Assembly (NCBI GenBank): GCA_002811675.1
Contig: PDIM01000001.1
Span: 60,758 to 124,757 of the forward strand
From: Ichthyosporea sp. XGB-2017a
Lineage: Eukaryota; Opisthokonta; Ichthyosporea
Direction of reading: 5' to 3'
DNA length: 64,000 bases
The notes beneath the pieces are model-generated. The model had not been told where the DNA came from, made no database searches, and was given only the letters and a program-made list of their open reading frames with translations. How positions within the stretch are numbered: position 1 is the stretch's first letter; each line of letters begins with the position of its first letter. The translations under genes and the position numbers were made by a program. Below, in pieces: positions 39,190 through 50,463 of the stretch.

Positions 39190-40513
39190 ATGAAATGTGG
39201 GAAAAGCCAAGGGTTGACTTGGTGGGTTGTATGGATAATCACTTTGCAATATATCCACATTGCTGTGTTTTTGTATATTGGATGTGTCGGTGTTGAGGGA
39301 AAGAGGGAACTTGCCGAAGTGGGGCATTGTGAAGGAGTATCGTTAGCAGATTTATCACTTATTCATTCTTCTGTTATTGTGCGTCATGGAATCATTACTC
39401 CGAAGAAATTGTAAGCATTTTGTTAATGTAAACCAGTGGTTGCTTTTATTTCTGTAGATTGAGATTGGAAATTTAAGGAAGTGTTATATGTTTATATTGT
39501 GTAGTATACCCAAGTCTAGCATCAAATGGCCCAATGCGGAAATTCTCACTGGTCTGGGGGTTCTTGAAAACTTCAAGGTTGGGGAATGGTTGCGCGAAGA
39601 GTACATTACCAGCAAAAATCCTTTTGTTAGCGAGACGTGGAATCCAAAGCACGTTTATTTCCGCGCTTCGGCTGAAGTGAGATCCGGTCAGGCTGCGAGT
39701 TCTTTGGCATTCGGGATGTATCCTCCAGGTTCAGGTCCGAGTATGTATGGAGCAAAGGGTAATCAAGTTCCGTTTCACCCCGTCTCTGTCAATAGCGTCC
39801 CACGCGAGAGCGAGAGCCTGTTACGGCCATGGACAAAGCACTCAGGCTGTCGCAAATATCGCAAGTATTTGGTTTCTTTGGTCCAGTCTAACTTATACAA
39901 GACGAAAGTTGCCGAGAATGAAGCTTTTTTATCACGGATGCAGAACGCTACTGGATTTCGGGAAGGTATGACTTTGGAGCTTGTCCTTTTCGATATCAAT
40001 CGACTTCAAGAAGCGCTCGCTACAGAAAGTTTACATGGTTTCTCCTTTCTCGGCAAGAACCCTTCCCCAATTAGCAATGAAGATTTTTTGCTTTTGACAG
40101 AACTATCTGCGTGGAATTATGTTCAACAATTCCGTGAACATAGGCGACTTCACGGTGGAAATATGGTAAAAGAGCTTGTGAGCAATTTCAAAAAAGCGAC
40201 GATGGGAACAGCACCAAAGATTGCGATTTACTCGGCCCATCAGAGAACCTTTTTTGGTCTGGAAAGCTGTCTTGACATTGTAAAGGAACGCATTCCCCCA
40301 AATGGATACCATTTCGTCTTTGAATTGTTCAGGTCACAATGTAATACTTTTTATATTCGTTTGCGAGCTCGTGATATCTCTGGAGACGAACAGGAAATTA
40401 TTCTTCCCTTTTGCGCTAATGTCACATCGAGAATGTGCACCCTGTCATCATTTGTGGATGGAGCACAGGAAATGATGCCAGTCGACTGGCTCGCTGAGTG
40501 TCAAGTTGCTTAA
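39190..40513 (+). CDS. Histidine acid phosphatase-like protein with altered catalytic motifs
   Basis: Two exons (39190-39410 and 39505-40513) join in phase to 409 residues. It resembles branch-2 histidine phosphatases such as lysophosphatidic acid phosphatase ACP6 and PXYLP1. A hydrophobic segment at about residues 10-35 could be a signal peptide or anchor. The N-terminal motif reads VIVRHGIITP (residues 62-71). The RHG triad is kept, but the second Arg of RHGxRxP is Ile69. The second signature, normally (S)AHD, reads YSAHQRTF, with Gln320 in place of the general-acid Asp. RASAEVRSGQAASSLAFGMYPP matches the conserved middle Arg region. The fold is therefore likely conserved, while normal phosphomonoesterase chemistry is doubtful. 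The reading around both motifs does not depend on splice choice. Confidence 0.82.
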
Positions 40514-40574
40514 ACATACCACTTTATACTTGTAATAAAATACTCCTTGACTTTAATCAAAGATATTGCCTTAT

Positions 40575-42182
40575 CTAGCGATAAAATGCTATTACTTCCA
40601 GTGATACACAAAAAAATTCACCATGCTGTTCATGTGTAAAGGATTCACTTCCAAAAGTATCGCAACGCCGCGATATCCCTCTGTGAAGAGAATTGTCCAC
40701 ATATAGAGCAGGCCCATCCCCTCCTGCACCCACACATATCGACTCTTTGTTGCCCATCATAAACATACTATTTTTGGAACCTTCCCAACTGTACTTTGCA
40801 AGCTTGGGTTCTACTGAAAATACAAATGTTTCTCCAGTTCCAAAGAAATTAGATGAATGAAGAATACTCCCAGATTGCTCGGCAGCCCCCATCCTATCCA
40901 CCCAAGGGCGAGGCAGAAAAGCACCAAATATCTCATTGTTGCTAGTTCGCACAATCAGTAGCGTGGGGAAGAACTGCTCACATTTCGCAAAGAAAGTAAT
41001 CATGCTGTACCCATCACGGTCTGTGTGAAAAACAGATGATGTGTCTTCAACACGATGTCGTGGAGGAACAAATCGTAATACGGACGAAAATTGCTCTCTC
41101 GAAAGAATCGATGATGGATTGCTTCCCAGGTATGGGCCCAGGCTTTCTGTTGAAGCCACACTCATGACCTTTCCCGTGCTTTTAAAGGCTTCCAAATACT
41201 TGTGAACATCTTTCCAGCTAAGACTATAAGCGAATGCATAAGCAAGCAAAACTGAGGGATCTTCACATGCTCTGCCAATTTTTAATATCTCCTTGTACTC
41301 TCCAATTTCAAACTGAGTTCCATTCTTTACACACACGTCCATATACTTCAGCATCCCCAACCCGACACGATAATATATCTTTGGCCCCTCAAAGAGGATA
41401 CAGTCTAGCACCCGTACGGCTGATGCAAAAGGAAGCGTGCACAAAATCCATTCACAAAAGGACATTTCATTGAGAAAATACTCTGCCAAAAATTGATAAA
41501 ACTGTTCGTTTTGGTATCGCTTTGGACCCATATGTTTCACAAGTTTGATGAATGCGAAAGATGAAGCAGCGGAATCTATAGTAGATGATGGCATGAATGG
41601 GTGCCTTCTACTGGTCACAAGCGAGGCTGCACATTCATACACAATTTCTTCTTTCATGAAATGCGCCAGAAAGGTCACAAATACGGGCAGCACGGGACTA
41701 TGGGTGATTTCAGGGTGTTGATCACCGAGAATCAACAATATCCGAGCCACACCTTGCTTTTCAGCGTCTGTAAGATAGTATTCTGATAAGTTCAAACGAC
41801 TCCCAAACAGAGGGTAAGTATTTGGAAGTGGATTGCTCCCAAACACACTTTCATTAAAGGCTTCATACTTTTTGCAAATCTGGGCTTCTGTTTTCAAGTT
41901 GAGAAGAATGATTGCTTGCCATACAGCTGGCCTCATGTCAAAAGGAATCCATTTGCGTACTGCCTTCTTCTTCGCTTCAGAGAACGGTGTCTCATTTCGG
42001 TCAGTTAGCAAAGAATTCCATTTTTCAACATAATAATCCTAAGTATGAATATGTTGTTAGTCTTTTCGCTTGCACTCATGGCTTGATTCAAAGTTAAACA
42101 AAATACAAACCTTTTCTGAAGAGCACAATGGCTTCAAGGCCGCCTTCAGTACACTTGAGCGAAGTTTCTCGGCTTGATCCAT
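40575..42182 (-). CDS. TBC1D24: TBC-TLDc protein, TBC1D24/Skywalker-like
   Basis: Two exons (42182-42111 and 42038-40575) join in phase 0 to 511 residues. TBC1D24 and fly Skywalker pair a TBC (Rab/Arf GAP-like) domain with a TLDc domain; they act in vesicle traffic and oxidative-stress resistance and can touch the V-ATPase. Residues about 40-260 are TBC-like: KKAVRKWIPFDMRPAVWQAI, then SAASSFAFIKLVKHMGPKRY, and EYFLNEMSFCEWILCTLPFASAVRVLDCILFEG in overlapping parts. The C-terminal TLDc domain contains HTDRDGYSMITFFAKCEQ, TLLIVRTSNNEIFGAFLPRPW and GGDGPALYVDNSLHRG, ending FFCVSLEVIAFYR. The canonical TBC arginine finger is not obvious, as in TBC1D24. Exon 1 is just 24 codons. Confidence 0.85.
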
Positions 42183-42633
42183 ACTTTTTCCCTCCCACAT
42201 ATACCCAATCTACCCCAATCAATAGACTCCAGCACGCTATTCAAAAGAGACATACAGAAACACAATGCCCAGACCAGAGACTGAGAAAATCCTCCTCAAC
42301 AACATGAACATTTCAGTGGTTATTAATAACAAATTTCGCCCACAAAATATCCATCACAGCATAAACAAATTCACCGCCATTTTTATGAATTATATCACGT
42401 GTGTGCCTTATTCTGGCACACGTAACGCAAATTATTATTGTATGTTGAAGCCGGAAGTTTCATGTCTACTGAGCTTTATTTTCTTGTTTAGGAAAGAAAG
42501 AGTCACTATGTAGCTTCCTGCTCCACCTTTGCTCATCAACCAGCGCCATATTAAACAAATTGTCCTGCAATTTGTTACTTGTCAAGTTTTCTTTTCATAC
42601 AGTTCCAGTTTTGAGCTCAATTTAGACTTCTGA
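42183..42633. other. Intergenic region between two reverse-strand genes
   Basis: About 450 bases holding the TBC1D24 promoter and the 3' end of the NRBF2-like gene. A short forward open frame (42265-42513) has no family resemblance. Nothing else was recognised. Confidence 0.5.
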
Positions 42634-44720
42634 CTACGAAAACTTTGACCCTGTGATGTCGTTGGTGGAAAAGAATACTGTTCCCGTGCTGGCATTAGTA
42701 GCTATTGATTCATTCATTCTTTCATTAAACTTTTTGTGTTCATTCCCCAAGGGCATATCCTTATTCTTTACGTCGGCATTTGGGGTTTTAGCATCTTCAT
42801 CTTCATCATCAGTACTAACACATTTAATTTCCGGGGCGTTTTCAGTCACTCTGAGTACACCAGATTTGCCAGAGATATCAGCTATATAATTTTCCTCCTT
42901 TTCCCCTTGCTCACCAGAGTTTTCCGATTCGGTTTCCTCAATGGCCATTGGTGAACTAAACTTCGAGCTCAGAGTCAAAGCCGCCCTTCCAGCTTTTACC
43001 GAACCCCCCGTTTCAGAAATATTACCAAATTCATCTAAAGTTGATGAATTAGCAAGGCTTGAATTCCCCGATAGATTAGACTTTCCAATCCTTTGTTTTT
43101 GTCTTGCTTTGACTTTTAGCTTTTCCCATCTATCATTCATTCGCTTGACTTCTTTTGCAAGTTTTGCGTTTTCACTGAGAATATTTCGTAATTTTGCATC
43201 CAAGTGAGCCTTGACTTCTCGACAATGATCATGAGAAGGGCCAGCTTCAATCTCAAAGTTTCCACCCCTGTTTTCTGTTAGGAAACTATCACTTTCGGTA
43301 GTAGACTGATTCCCAAACGCAAAAAAAGGGTCATTTGCCATCGACGAGTCCCCTGCAAAACTAGATCCCCCCATTGCACCAATAGTTGACGAACCCGATA
43401 ACGAATGTGTGCTTCGCTTCAATTTAGAAACTTGTTGCTTGTATCCTTCTTTAAATTTCATGATACTCTCTTTCAAAATTTGGTTTTCCCTTTCCAAAGC
43501 TATCGCATCTTTTTCCCTCTCCACAGCGATTTCAAGCTCCCTTTCTAGCTCCTCAATGCGAGCTTGCATGGCCTCGACCTTTAGTAGCAAATCTAAAAGC
43601 GTAAATTTAAATGAAAGTCAGACATTAATACCACCATTACAAGCCTCTTTTTTCACACTTAAGTTAACTAACCTTCGTTGCACTGGGTTGGAGTACTTTC
43701 GGTTATATTCGTATCAGCACTAGCATTCCCTCCTATCGAATCAATTCGCTTGACACCAGTTAAACCAACAACAGGAATGCCACTCGGAAGAACTTCAGGG
43801 CATGACTTCCTTTGGTTTGCTTTTTCGACCAAAAAAAAGGACCCAAAATCTGATCCACTACCACTTTCACTTCTCCCCGCCCCTGCGCTAGTTCTTCTTT
43901 CCCTAGGAGGAGGTTGTCCTGCAAGAGTTTCAGTTCTGCCACTATCAAATACCAAATGATCTTTTCTTTTGGCTATTTCCAAAGGATTTTCTTTACCCCT
44001 ATTCAAAGGGTTTTTCACTAGAGCAACAGCATTAGGGAGCTTATGAACCAGCCCTTCTAAAGATTCCCAGAATGAATACAATGAGTCAAGAGGGTCATTC
44101 GGCTTATCGCCTCGAGCATTAAACCCATTTCCGGCTTGCATAACACTGGCGCGAGAATCATCAAGCCAGGCACTCTGTACGAATTCCATGTCATCATAAA
44201 AGCTATCTGATACACTATCCGATACTCCCCCGAGATCAATACTTTTAAAAGAATCCGCAAGATTAATGTCACTGCGAAGGCGTATATTCTTGCCAGGGCC
44301 ACTTGCTGTGTGTGGTGGACTCATCGTTGACTCAACAATGGGCTTAGCTTTGGGCTTCGTCGATGGGGAGGCGGGTAATTCTGATGCAATCGCATTTGAC
44401 AACTGATCTTTGCGGGCTGCTGCTGCTGCTGCTGCTGCAAATTCCTGCTGCTCTATTACATTATACCTAACCTGAAGCTCTTTAGCACGCTTCTCTTGGT
44501 CCCCAAAGTGAAGCATCAGATTTTTGGCAGTTTCGCGATTGGTCAGACTCTGTGCGGCAAGCTTATAGCACTCTGCAGACCTATTGTGGCACTCTATAGC
44601 CTTCAGCAGATCTCCCTGCTGAGTATATCCTTCTGCTTGCTCGGCAAAATGCAGTGCCATACGCAAATCACTCGGATTATAATCCCCCATATTCTGTTCC
44701 GGCCAACGCTTTTGTTTCAT
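42634..44720 (-). CDS. MIT-domain coiled-coil protein, NRBF2/Atg38-like
   Basis: Two exons (44720-43673 and 43592-42634) join in phase to 668 residues. The N-terminal MIT domain (about 12-95) reads ALHFAEQAEGYTQQGDLLKA, then IECHNRSAECYKLAAQS, like NRBF2/Atg38. NRBF2/Atg38 dimerises and docks on the autophagy PI3-kinase complex. A run of eight alanines follows, encoded by a GCT/GCA repeat. A central block (DPLDSLYSFWESLEGLVHKLPN) may be a small helical domain. Exon 2 begins with a coiled coil (AMQARIEELERELEIAVERE), as in NRBF2, followed by an acidic Ser-rich tail. It is more than twice the length of human NRBF2, so orthology is likely but not certain. Other MIT proteins are the alternative. 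Confidence 0.6.
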
Positions 44721-45260
44721 GTACAATTATTCACTCATTCAATACACACACACTGACCCAAACCCCTCGCCCATTCCTCAAGTGAACACAACACCACTCC
44801 CAGCAGAAGTCCCTTAACATCCAAATCCAAACTCTTGGCCATACAGATCAACAATAAAATCAAACAACTGGAACTGCAAGCGGAGAAACAAATTGCAACA
44901 CAACACAACACAGCTCCTCTGACCTCTCATATAACTATTATGAGGAGCACTGTACTGTAGTCTGGACTGTAAATTACACGTCATTTTTGGCACATCTGAT
45001 CGGTACGCGGTGCAGGTTGGGGGCCGGGGGGAGTCGGGACCTGCACACTCAGTGTACAGTCATAGACGTTGCCCTTTTCTATTTATTTTGGGGAGTACCA
45101 CATAATCCACGGTACTGATAGGTCCATCCACGGTACTGATAGGTCCATCCAGAGCCTTTCGGAATCCCTGCGCCCTGTAGTGTATATGGTTCTTTGAAGA
45201 GCCTAGTATGAAGTGGGTCGGTCTGTGTTGATTGGTGTGTGCGTGTGTGTGTGTGTGAAT
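44721..45260. promoter_or_regulatory. Divergent intergenic region with a doubled 21-bp unit and a GT microsatellite
   Basis: Holds the promoters of the NRBF2-like (reverse) and SAM-membrane (forward) genes. Bases 45106-45126 are repeated exactly at 45127-45147 (unit TCCACGGTACTGATAGGTCCA). A GTGTGCGTGTGTGTGTG run ends just before the forward ATG at 45261. Confidence 0.7.
45106..45147. repeat. Exact tandem pair of a 21-bp unit
   Basis: Two identical adjacent copies of TCCACGGTACTGATAGGTCCA, about 115 bp upstream of the SAM-membrane protein ATG. This could be a duplicated regulatory site or replication slippage. Confidence 0.95.
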
Positions 45261-46907
45261 ATGGGTCCAGGCGTCCTGGCCAGATCAGGGGCTAACAGAT
45301 GTTACTTTTCTGTTAAGGTAGTGTGCTTTGTGGTCGTATTACTGTTGTGCCATGCTCAGAGACTTGATGCATTTTGGGGTACAGATCCCTGTACACCAGT
45401 GAGGGGGGCGAATGGGGAGTATTTGAAGGAATCTAATCCAGTGGCGGTGTGGCTGAATGAAATTGGAATGTCACAGTATTGTCAAAAATTTTTTGCGAAC
45501 GGCTATGATAGTCTGGACGTTGTTCATAATCTCAATGAGAAGGATATGGACCTTTTGGATATTCGGAAACAAGGCCATATTAAGAGGATTTTGCTTGCTT
45601 TGAACTCACTATCCCTAAGTGCTGTTCCAAAAGAAGGAAAGCAAGAACGAGTGTTAAGCACACAGAAAAAATTCGAGGCATATGTGTTGTCTCACTTGGA
45701 AACCCCCACACTTTTCGAAACTTTGTTAAAAGCAAAATACTGCGTAGTAAATGCGGAAGAAATGAGTAAATCTATTGCAAGGATTAGCAGAATAGATACG
45801 CTTAAGTGGTGCATATACGAACTTGGAGGTTTTCCAGGATCTGCGGACAATGATAAACTTTTGAAAATTGCAGAACATTTCAAAAGCACTTCCTTGGGTG
45901 ATCTTATGCAGAGCTATGCAAATGCTGAATCAAAGGGTGGAAGATTTTCGGCATCAGTTGCTGGTTTCTTCTCGTTCGTAAATATGATCTGGGTTTTCTC
46001 TATATTCCTAATTTCTGTGGCATCTCTTGCCTTTATGTCATCGATTTTTGTACCTCTGTTACTTCCGTTTCTTCGCCGAGTGTTTCCATACTTTTGGAAA
46101 CTATTCAGTCTTCTCCCTCCTATTATGTACGAGTTCATGGTGTATATTATATGTGTGTTGATAATTGTGAATGGACATCAAGAATATGAACGTGATGTTG
46201 GGCAGTATATTGCGCTAACGGGGCTATGTTTGTTTGCGGTGGTGTTTACATTTTCATGCGGGATGAGGTTCACTAAATTGCAAAACTCGGCTTCCTTTCT
46301 ATTTATTTTAACGCTGATTTTTGGAATGGTGGGTCTTTGGTTTCAAAGCTCATTAATCGGCTTTTTTGCATCAATAATGCTCCAGGCAGCTATAGGATTC
46401 AGTATAAAGGTGATGCCTCTTGCCATTAGTATCGGATTTGCAAATAACAGCGCTTTATTTAGATGCTCTATTTCTGGTCTTTTTATGCTCTGTAGCATGA
46501 CCTTAGCGCTTGTGATGGGAGGAGAGGAAAATGTCGTAGTCAAAACTTTCGGGAGTGGGTTTTTGTACATGGGTACTCTTACGTATTTTATGGGTCTGCT
46601 GATTAGCAGTAGTTATTATTATTGGCGATTTAACAGACGCTCTTCTGCTGGATATCCGTATTGGATCATGCAACCCATAGTAATTGTCTCGGGACTGATG
46701 GCCTTATTCACTGGTTCTGTGTTTAACATTCCACACCTGAAAGGCGTAAGTGGGTACATTTTATGCTTTTATTGTCTTCAGAAATGTACGGAAATTCCAT
46801 TTCCGAAAGCGAGCTGGTCTCTCTCCCTTATGTGCATTGGGATATTTCTTTGGACCTTTTCCTTTGTCATCAAGACATATCCAACCTACTTTTTTGGCTT
46901 CAGCTGA
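45261..46907 (+). CDS. SAM domain multipass membrane protein with signal peptide (novel architecture)
   Basis: Single exon, 548 residues from the ATG at 45261; upstream in-frame codons lack an ATG. A hydrophobic stretch at about residues 15-32 (FSVKVVCFVVVLLLCHA) looks like a cleaved signal peptide. Residues about 60-115 are a SAM domain: VAVWLNEIGMSQYCQKFFAN, then LNEKDMDLLDIRKQGHIKRI, with the typical L..L...DL..LGI..GHR pattern. About 90 further soluble residues follow, and then roughly nine to ten hydrophobic segments to the end. If the signal peptide is cleaved, the SAM domain faces the lumen or outside, an unusual place for SAM domains except in STIM proteins. I do not recognise the membrane part; it lacks EF-hand or channel signatures. 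Function unknown. Confidence 0.75.
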   Translation: MGPGVLARSGANRCYFSVKVVCFVVVLLLCHAQRLDAFWGTDPCTPVRGANGEYLKESNPVAVWLNEIGMSQYCQKFFANGYDSLDVVHNLNEKDMDLLDIRKQGHIKRILLALNSLSLSAVPKEGKQERVLSTQKKFEAYVLSHLETPTLFETLLKAKYCVVNAEEMSKSIARISRIDTLKWCIYELGGFPGSADNDKLLKIAEHFKSTSLGDLMQSYANAESKGGRFSASVAGFFSFVNMIWVFSIFLISVASLAFMSSIFVPLLLPFLRRVFPYFWKLFSLLPPIMYEFMVYIICVLIIVNGHQEYERDVGQYIALTGLCLFAVVFTFSCGMRFTKLQNSASFLFILTLIFGMVGLWFQSSLIGFFASIMLQAAIGFSIKVMPLAISIGFANNSALFRCSISGLFMLCSMTLALVMGGEENVVVKTFGSGFLYMGTLTYFMGLLISSSYYYWRFNRRSSAGYPYWIMQPIVIVSGLMALFTGSVFNIPHLKGVSGYILCFYCLQKCTEIPFPKASWSLSLMCIGIFLWTFSFVIKTYPTYFFGFS

Positions 46908-47414
46908 ACCATGCTTGTGTGCAGCATGTAGAATGTAGGTGACACCGGGGCAGCGGACTGTGTTGTTCGTCATTCAATTAAGAGATAACAATAAACATCC
47001 AAAGCAAGACACCGCAGTGATCAGGAGCTGTACTAGGGTTAAGGCTGGAAGGGGTAATTAATGAAGTACAGCTGGTCTGAATTTTGTATTCCTGCACAGC
47101 TGTGGGTCCACACAAGTTTAAAATTTTTGGTTCTTGTGGGTGACTTGTTTTGACTTTTATTTCCTTCCTTCAACAGGACTGAGACGGTGTTAAGGAGTCT
47201 TAGTCCTTGACTAGTAGGGTGTTTCTGTGGTGGATCCGTGTGTGTCCGTGTGAGCTATACACAAAGTACCTCTACTCTCCCAACGCATATTGTTATTCCC
47301 ATTGCATTTCACTATTTGATTTGTTCTTCTCCGCAGGCCATTTTCTTCTGATTTTGCCATGGCATTTTATTCTGCCTATATGAGCTAGGATTATTCGAGT
47401 TGCTCTGAAGCGTG
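46908..47414. other. Intergenic region upstream of the GPCR gene
   Basis: About 500 bases between two forward genes. It contains AATAAACAT near 46990, a possible poly(A) signal for the upstream gene. No other feature was recognised. Confidence 0.5.
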
Positions 47415-50383
47415 ATGAGTGTGTATTTTAAAGCTATAAAGAGCAGTATACTCAAGCTATCTCTTTATATTTTCATTGTCAGCAGCTGTGGAGGAGGTAG
47501 TGCAGCGAAAGATGACGGCACCGGCTCTGTTTCTAATTCAAGGACTGGCTATCAAAAATATCCACAGCTCTGTGGTGATTTCCGGTGGTGTGTTGCTGAC
47601 GGAAGAAGCACATACTGGCCTACTGGCCCAATAGCTGTCAATTGTTCGGAGCTGCACGTACAAGCTGAAGATCCAGGCGTAGTGGGATACGAGAGGGAAT
47701 TAAAAGATCCCAGAGCTCAAACTTTCCGAGTTGCATTCTATTTGCCCAGTGACAGGCCAGGTGTGGATTCCCGATCAATGAAAGCTTCAGCGGAGGTTAG
47801 TGGCTTTTAACTATATATATATTACTTGCATAAATTGTACTAATATTGAATCTTTTGTCTTCTGGTGATAGCTTGCCGTTCGCATGATAAACGAAAATGT
47901 GGAGGACTTTTCACTGGTTAATTTGGAGCTCGTTACGCAAATGGATTTGCCTTTCAATAAGTCGACGAATGAGCTTAATAACGCTCTTCAATTGACGAAC
48001 CAAGGGAACATCTCAGCTTTGATGTGCGCGCATGATGTGGAAGTTTGTAGGGCCATCGCATTGGCTGGGGAGCTCCGAAGTATCATTCAAATCGGATTTG
48101 AAATAGACGATACAGCACTATTGAGCGGGAAATACTCCTACTTTTTAAACTTTGATGCTACTGGGAAGTATGGGAAAATCCCTATGTATCTTGGATCTTT
48201 ATTATCATACTTTGGTTGGAATAGAGTGATTATAGTTCACGAATGTCATATTGAACTACCAATGCAATTGAAACAGTCATTTTCACACTTTGGTATAAGG
48301 ACTGAACTTGAACTGACAATGTGTTCTGATGGTGATGCGGATGTGGCAAATACCGTAGTCGAGACAATACAGTCAAGTATGATGTCCGTAATGGTACTAT
48401 TTGGTAATGTGGAAAGTGTTATTTTAAAGGCTTTGGAAGTTGGCCTACTTCAACCCCCTTTCTACTGGATAGCTTCCGGAGAAACTGCCATAGCCAGTGT
48501 GGAGAGTGCAGTTGCTACATATATGTCTGTCTATGGGGTTAAGAGTTTAAATTTAAATAGCACCTTGGCTATTGGAATTCGTAGTCCATTGATCAACAGT
48601 AACTTGACGTCCAGTCTTGGAATGATGATGTACGATGCGTTTATTTCTGCTAGAAGTAGTGGCCACTGTCCTTTTTGTGAAACACCCTTCTTTGACTGCA
48701 ATGGCAATATTGTATTTAATAATAGTGCCGCTGATATTTTCGACTCCATTTATTTCTTGGCTCACTCAATACAAAAAACCCTTTCTGAGACGAACAGTTC
48801 GAGTTTGATTCAGAGCAGCGACCTCGGCAAGTATTACCCGAAAGTAGATTTCGAAGGAACCCGTTTCAACATTACTTTCAGTGCCAAGGGATACTTAGAG
48901 ACGCAAGCAGAAATTTTATCGGTGGAAGGTTTGTATTTCTTTTTCTGTTTTGGTTTTTATTTACGATGTACTCACGTTAGTCCAACATTCGTGTACTGTA
49001 ATATAGCACATAGTCATAATAGCATCATTGAGCGCAAGTTCGGAAGATTTAAGTCTACTCCTTTTGGTATCATAAATAATACTATTGGAAATTTAGAAAA
49101 ATACTCTTTGTATTTGCATTCGAAGGTTAATTTGGGCCCATATGCGTATGATTTTGATAAATACTTGTATTATTCGAATTCTAATAGTCCCCCTCCCGTT
49201 GCATGCAAGTGTGTAAATGGGAGATGCAGTGGTTCCACGGGAGAATGCGTTTGTAACCCTCCGTGGAAATACACCGGTAGTGAATGCGATGAAATCCAAT
49301 ACATTGAATGGGACTCTGGCCTTGGCATTTGTACTGTTGCCGTGTTTATTGGCGTGTTGATAGGGTGTTTTATCTTTTTAGTTGTAGGTACATATTTCAG
49401 AAAGTCTCCTATTATGATTATGACATCTCTTTCGTTTTCAGCTGTAGTATTGTTTGCTCTGTATATACGAGCCACCTCTTTGATAACATTTCTGGGGTAT
49501 TTAAATGAACGGATGTGTGCTATGCGGATATATTTTGTTTTCGTGTCCGTCCATTTGCTTTTCGGGTAAGTATGGGTATTGAATTATGGTCCTGTTTTGT
49601 GTCAATATGAAGATGAAATATCTAATGCTATGATACAGTGCGATTTGTATTAAAACGGCGAAGCTCCACATCGCTGTTCGGAAAATTGGTCGGAAGTTCA
49701 ACCTTCTGTGCACATCCAAGGATTGTTTCTACCTTGTAGCCGTTATTGTGTCTTTGGATACCGTTTTTGGAGCATTGATGTACCTCCAAGACTACACCTC
49801 TGTCACTTCATCGTTTGTGTCTGAAAATTCAGTTCAACAAAGATGTACATACGATATTGTCTCTTTTCCTTGGATAGGTTTTGTCTCCCTCACGGGAGCC
49901 CTGTTCATAGCTTCCACCCTGCTGTCAGTTTCGTGCTCAAGTCTCAAATCCAGAACATATACGGAATGTGGGTATAGTGGTATATTCATTTACTGCCTTG
50001 TCGTTGCTAGTTTTTTTGATATATTTTTGGCAGCGCACGTAGAAAGCACTTCTCGCTCTTTTATTCTTTCCTCCAATATATTGGTAACTCTTTTGACCTT
50101 TCTTGCGTGCGGTATAATTTTTGTTCCTAGGTGTGTGTATCTACTAGCACTTAAGAAGTATAATAGTTTCGAACTTTACATCTTAACAAAATCTGAAAAG
50201 CATTCTGCTTGTATTGCAAACGACTTGCAGACTACTCGCGCGTCAGTAACCGCAGAGGCTTCTGATATCGCAACTAATTTCCCTCTTAGACTGAACATTG
50301 CTCGTAACGCTTGGCCGTACGCAGTATATTGTGAGGAAAATATCAATGGATACGTTCGCCTATTTTTGGAGAAGGTTTCATAA
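47415..50383 (+). CDS. Class C GPCR, GABA-B-receptor-like, with an EGF-like module
   Basis: Four exons (47415-47795, 47872-48928, 49007-49565, 49639-50383) join in phase to 913 residues. A hydrophobic N-terminus (LSLYIFIVSSC) suits a signal peptide. Exons 1-2 encode a periplasmic-binding-type ligand domain as in GABA-B and ANF receptors. It shows VAFYLPSDRPG, LAVRMINENVEDF, YLGSLLSYFGWNRVIIVHEC and YDAFISARSSGHCPF with many Cys and N-glycosylation sites. Just before the membrane part lies a six-cysteine EGF-like module (CKCVNGRCSGSTGECVCNPP and onward). Exons 3-4 encode the seven hydrophobic segments, including ICTVAVFIGVLIGCFIFLVV, MCAMRIYFVFVSVHLLFG and ICIKTAKLHIAVRKIGRKF. The ligand is unknown. 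The acceptor for exon 3 is chosen at 49007 because it alone keeps phase. Confidence 0.85.
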
Positions 50384-50463
50384 AGTGCGTCTACAAGCTT
50401 TAGATCAACCGATAAACAATGCATTCGCGTTTTATTTTATTTTATTAGTCATTTTAGTGACAC

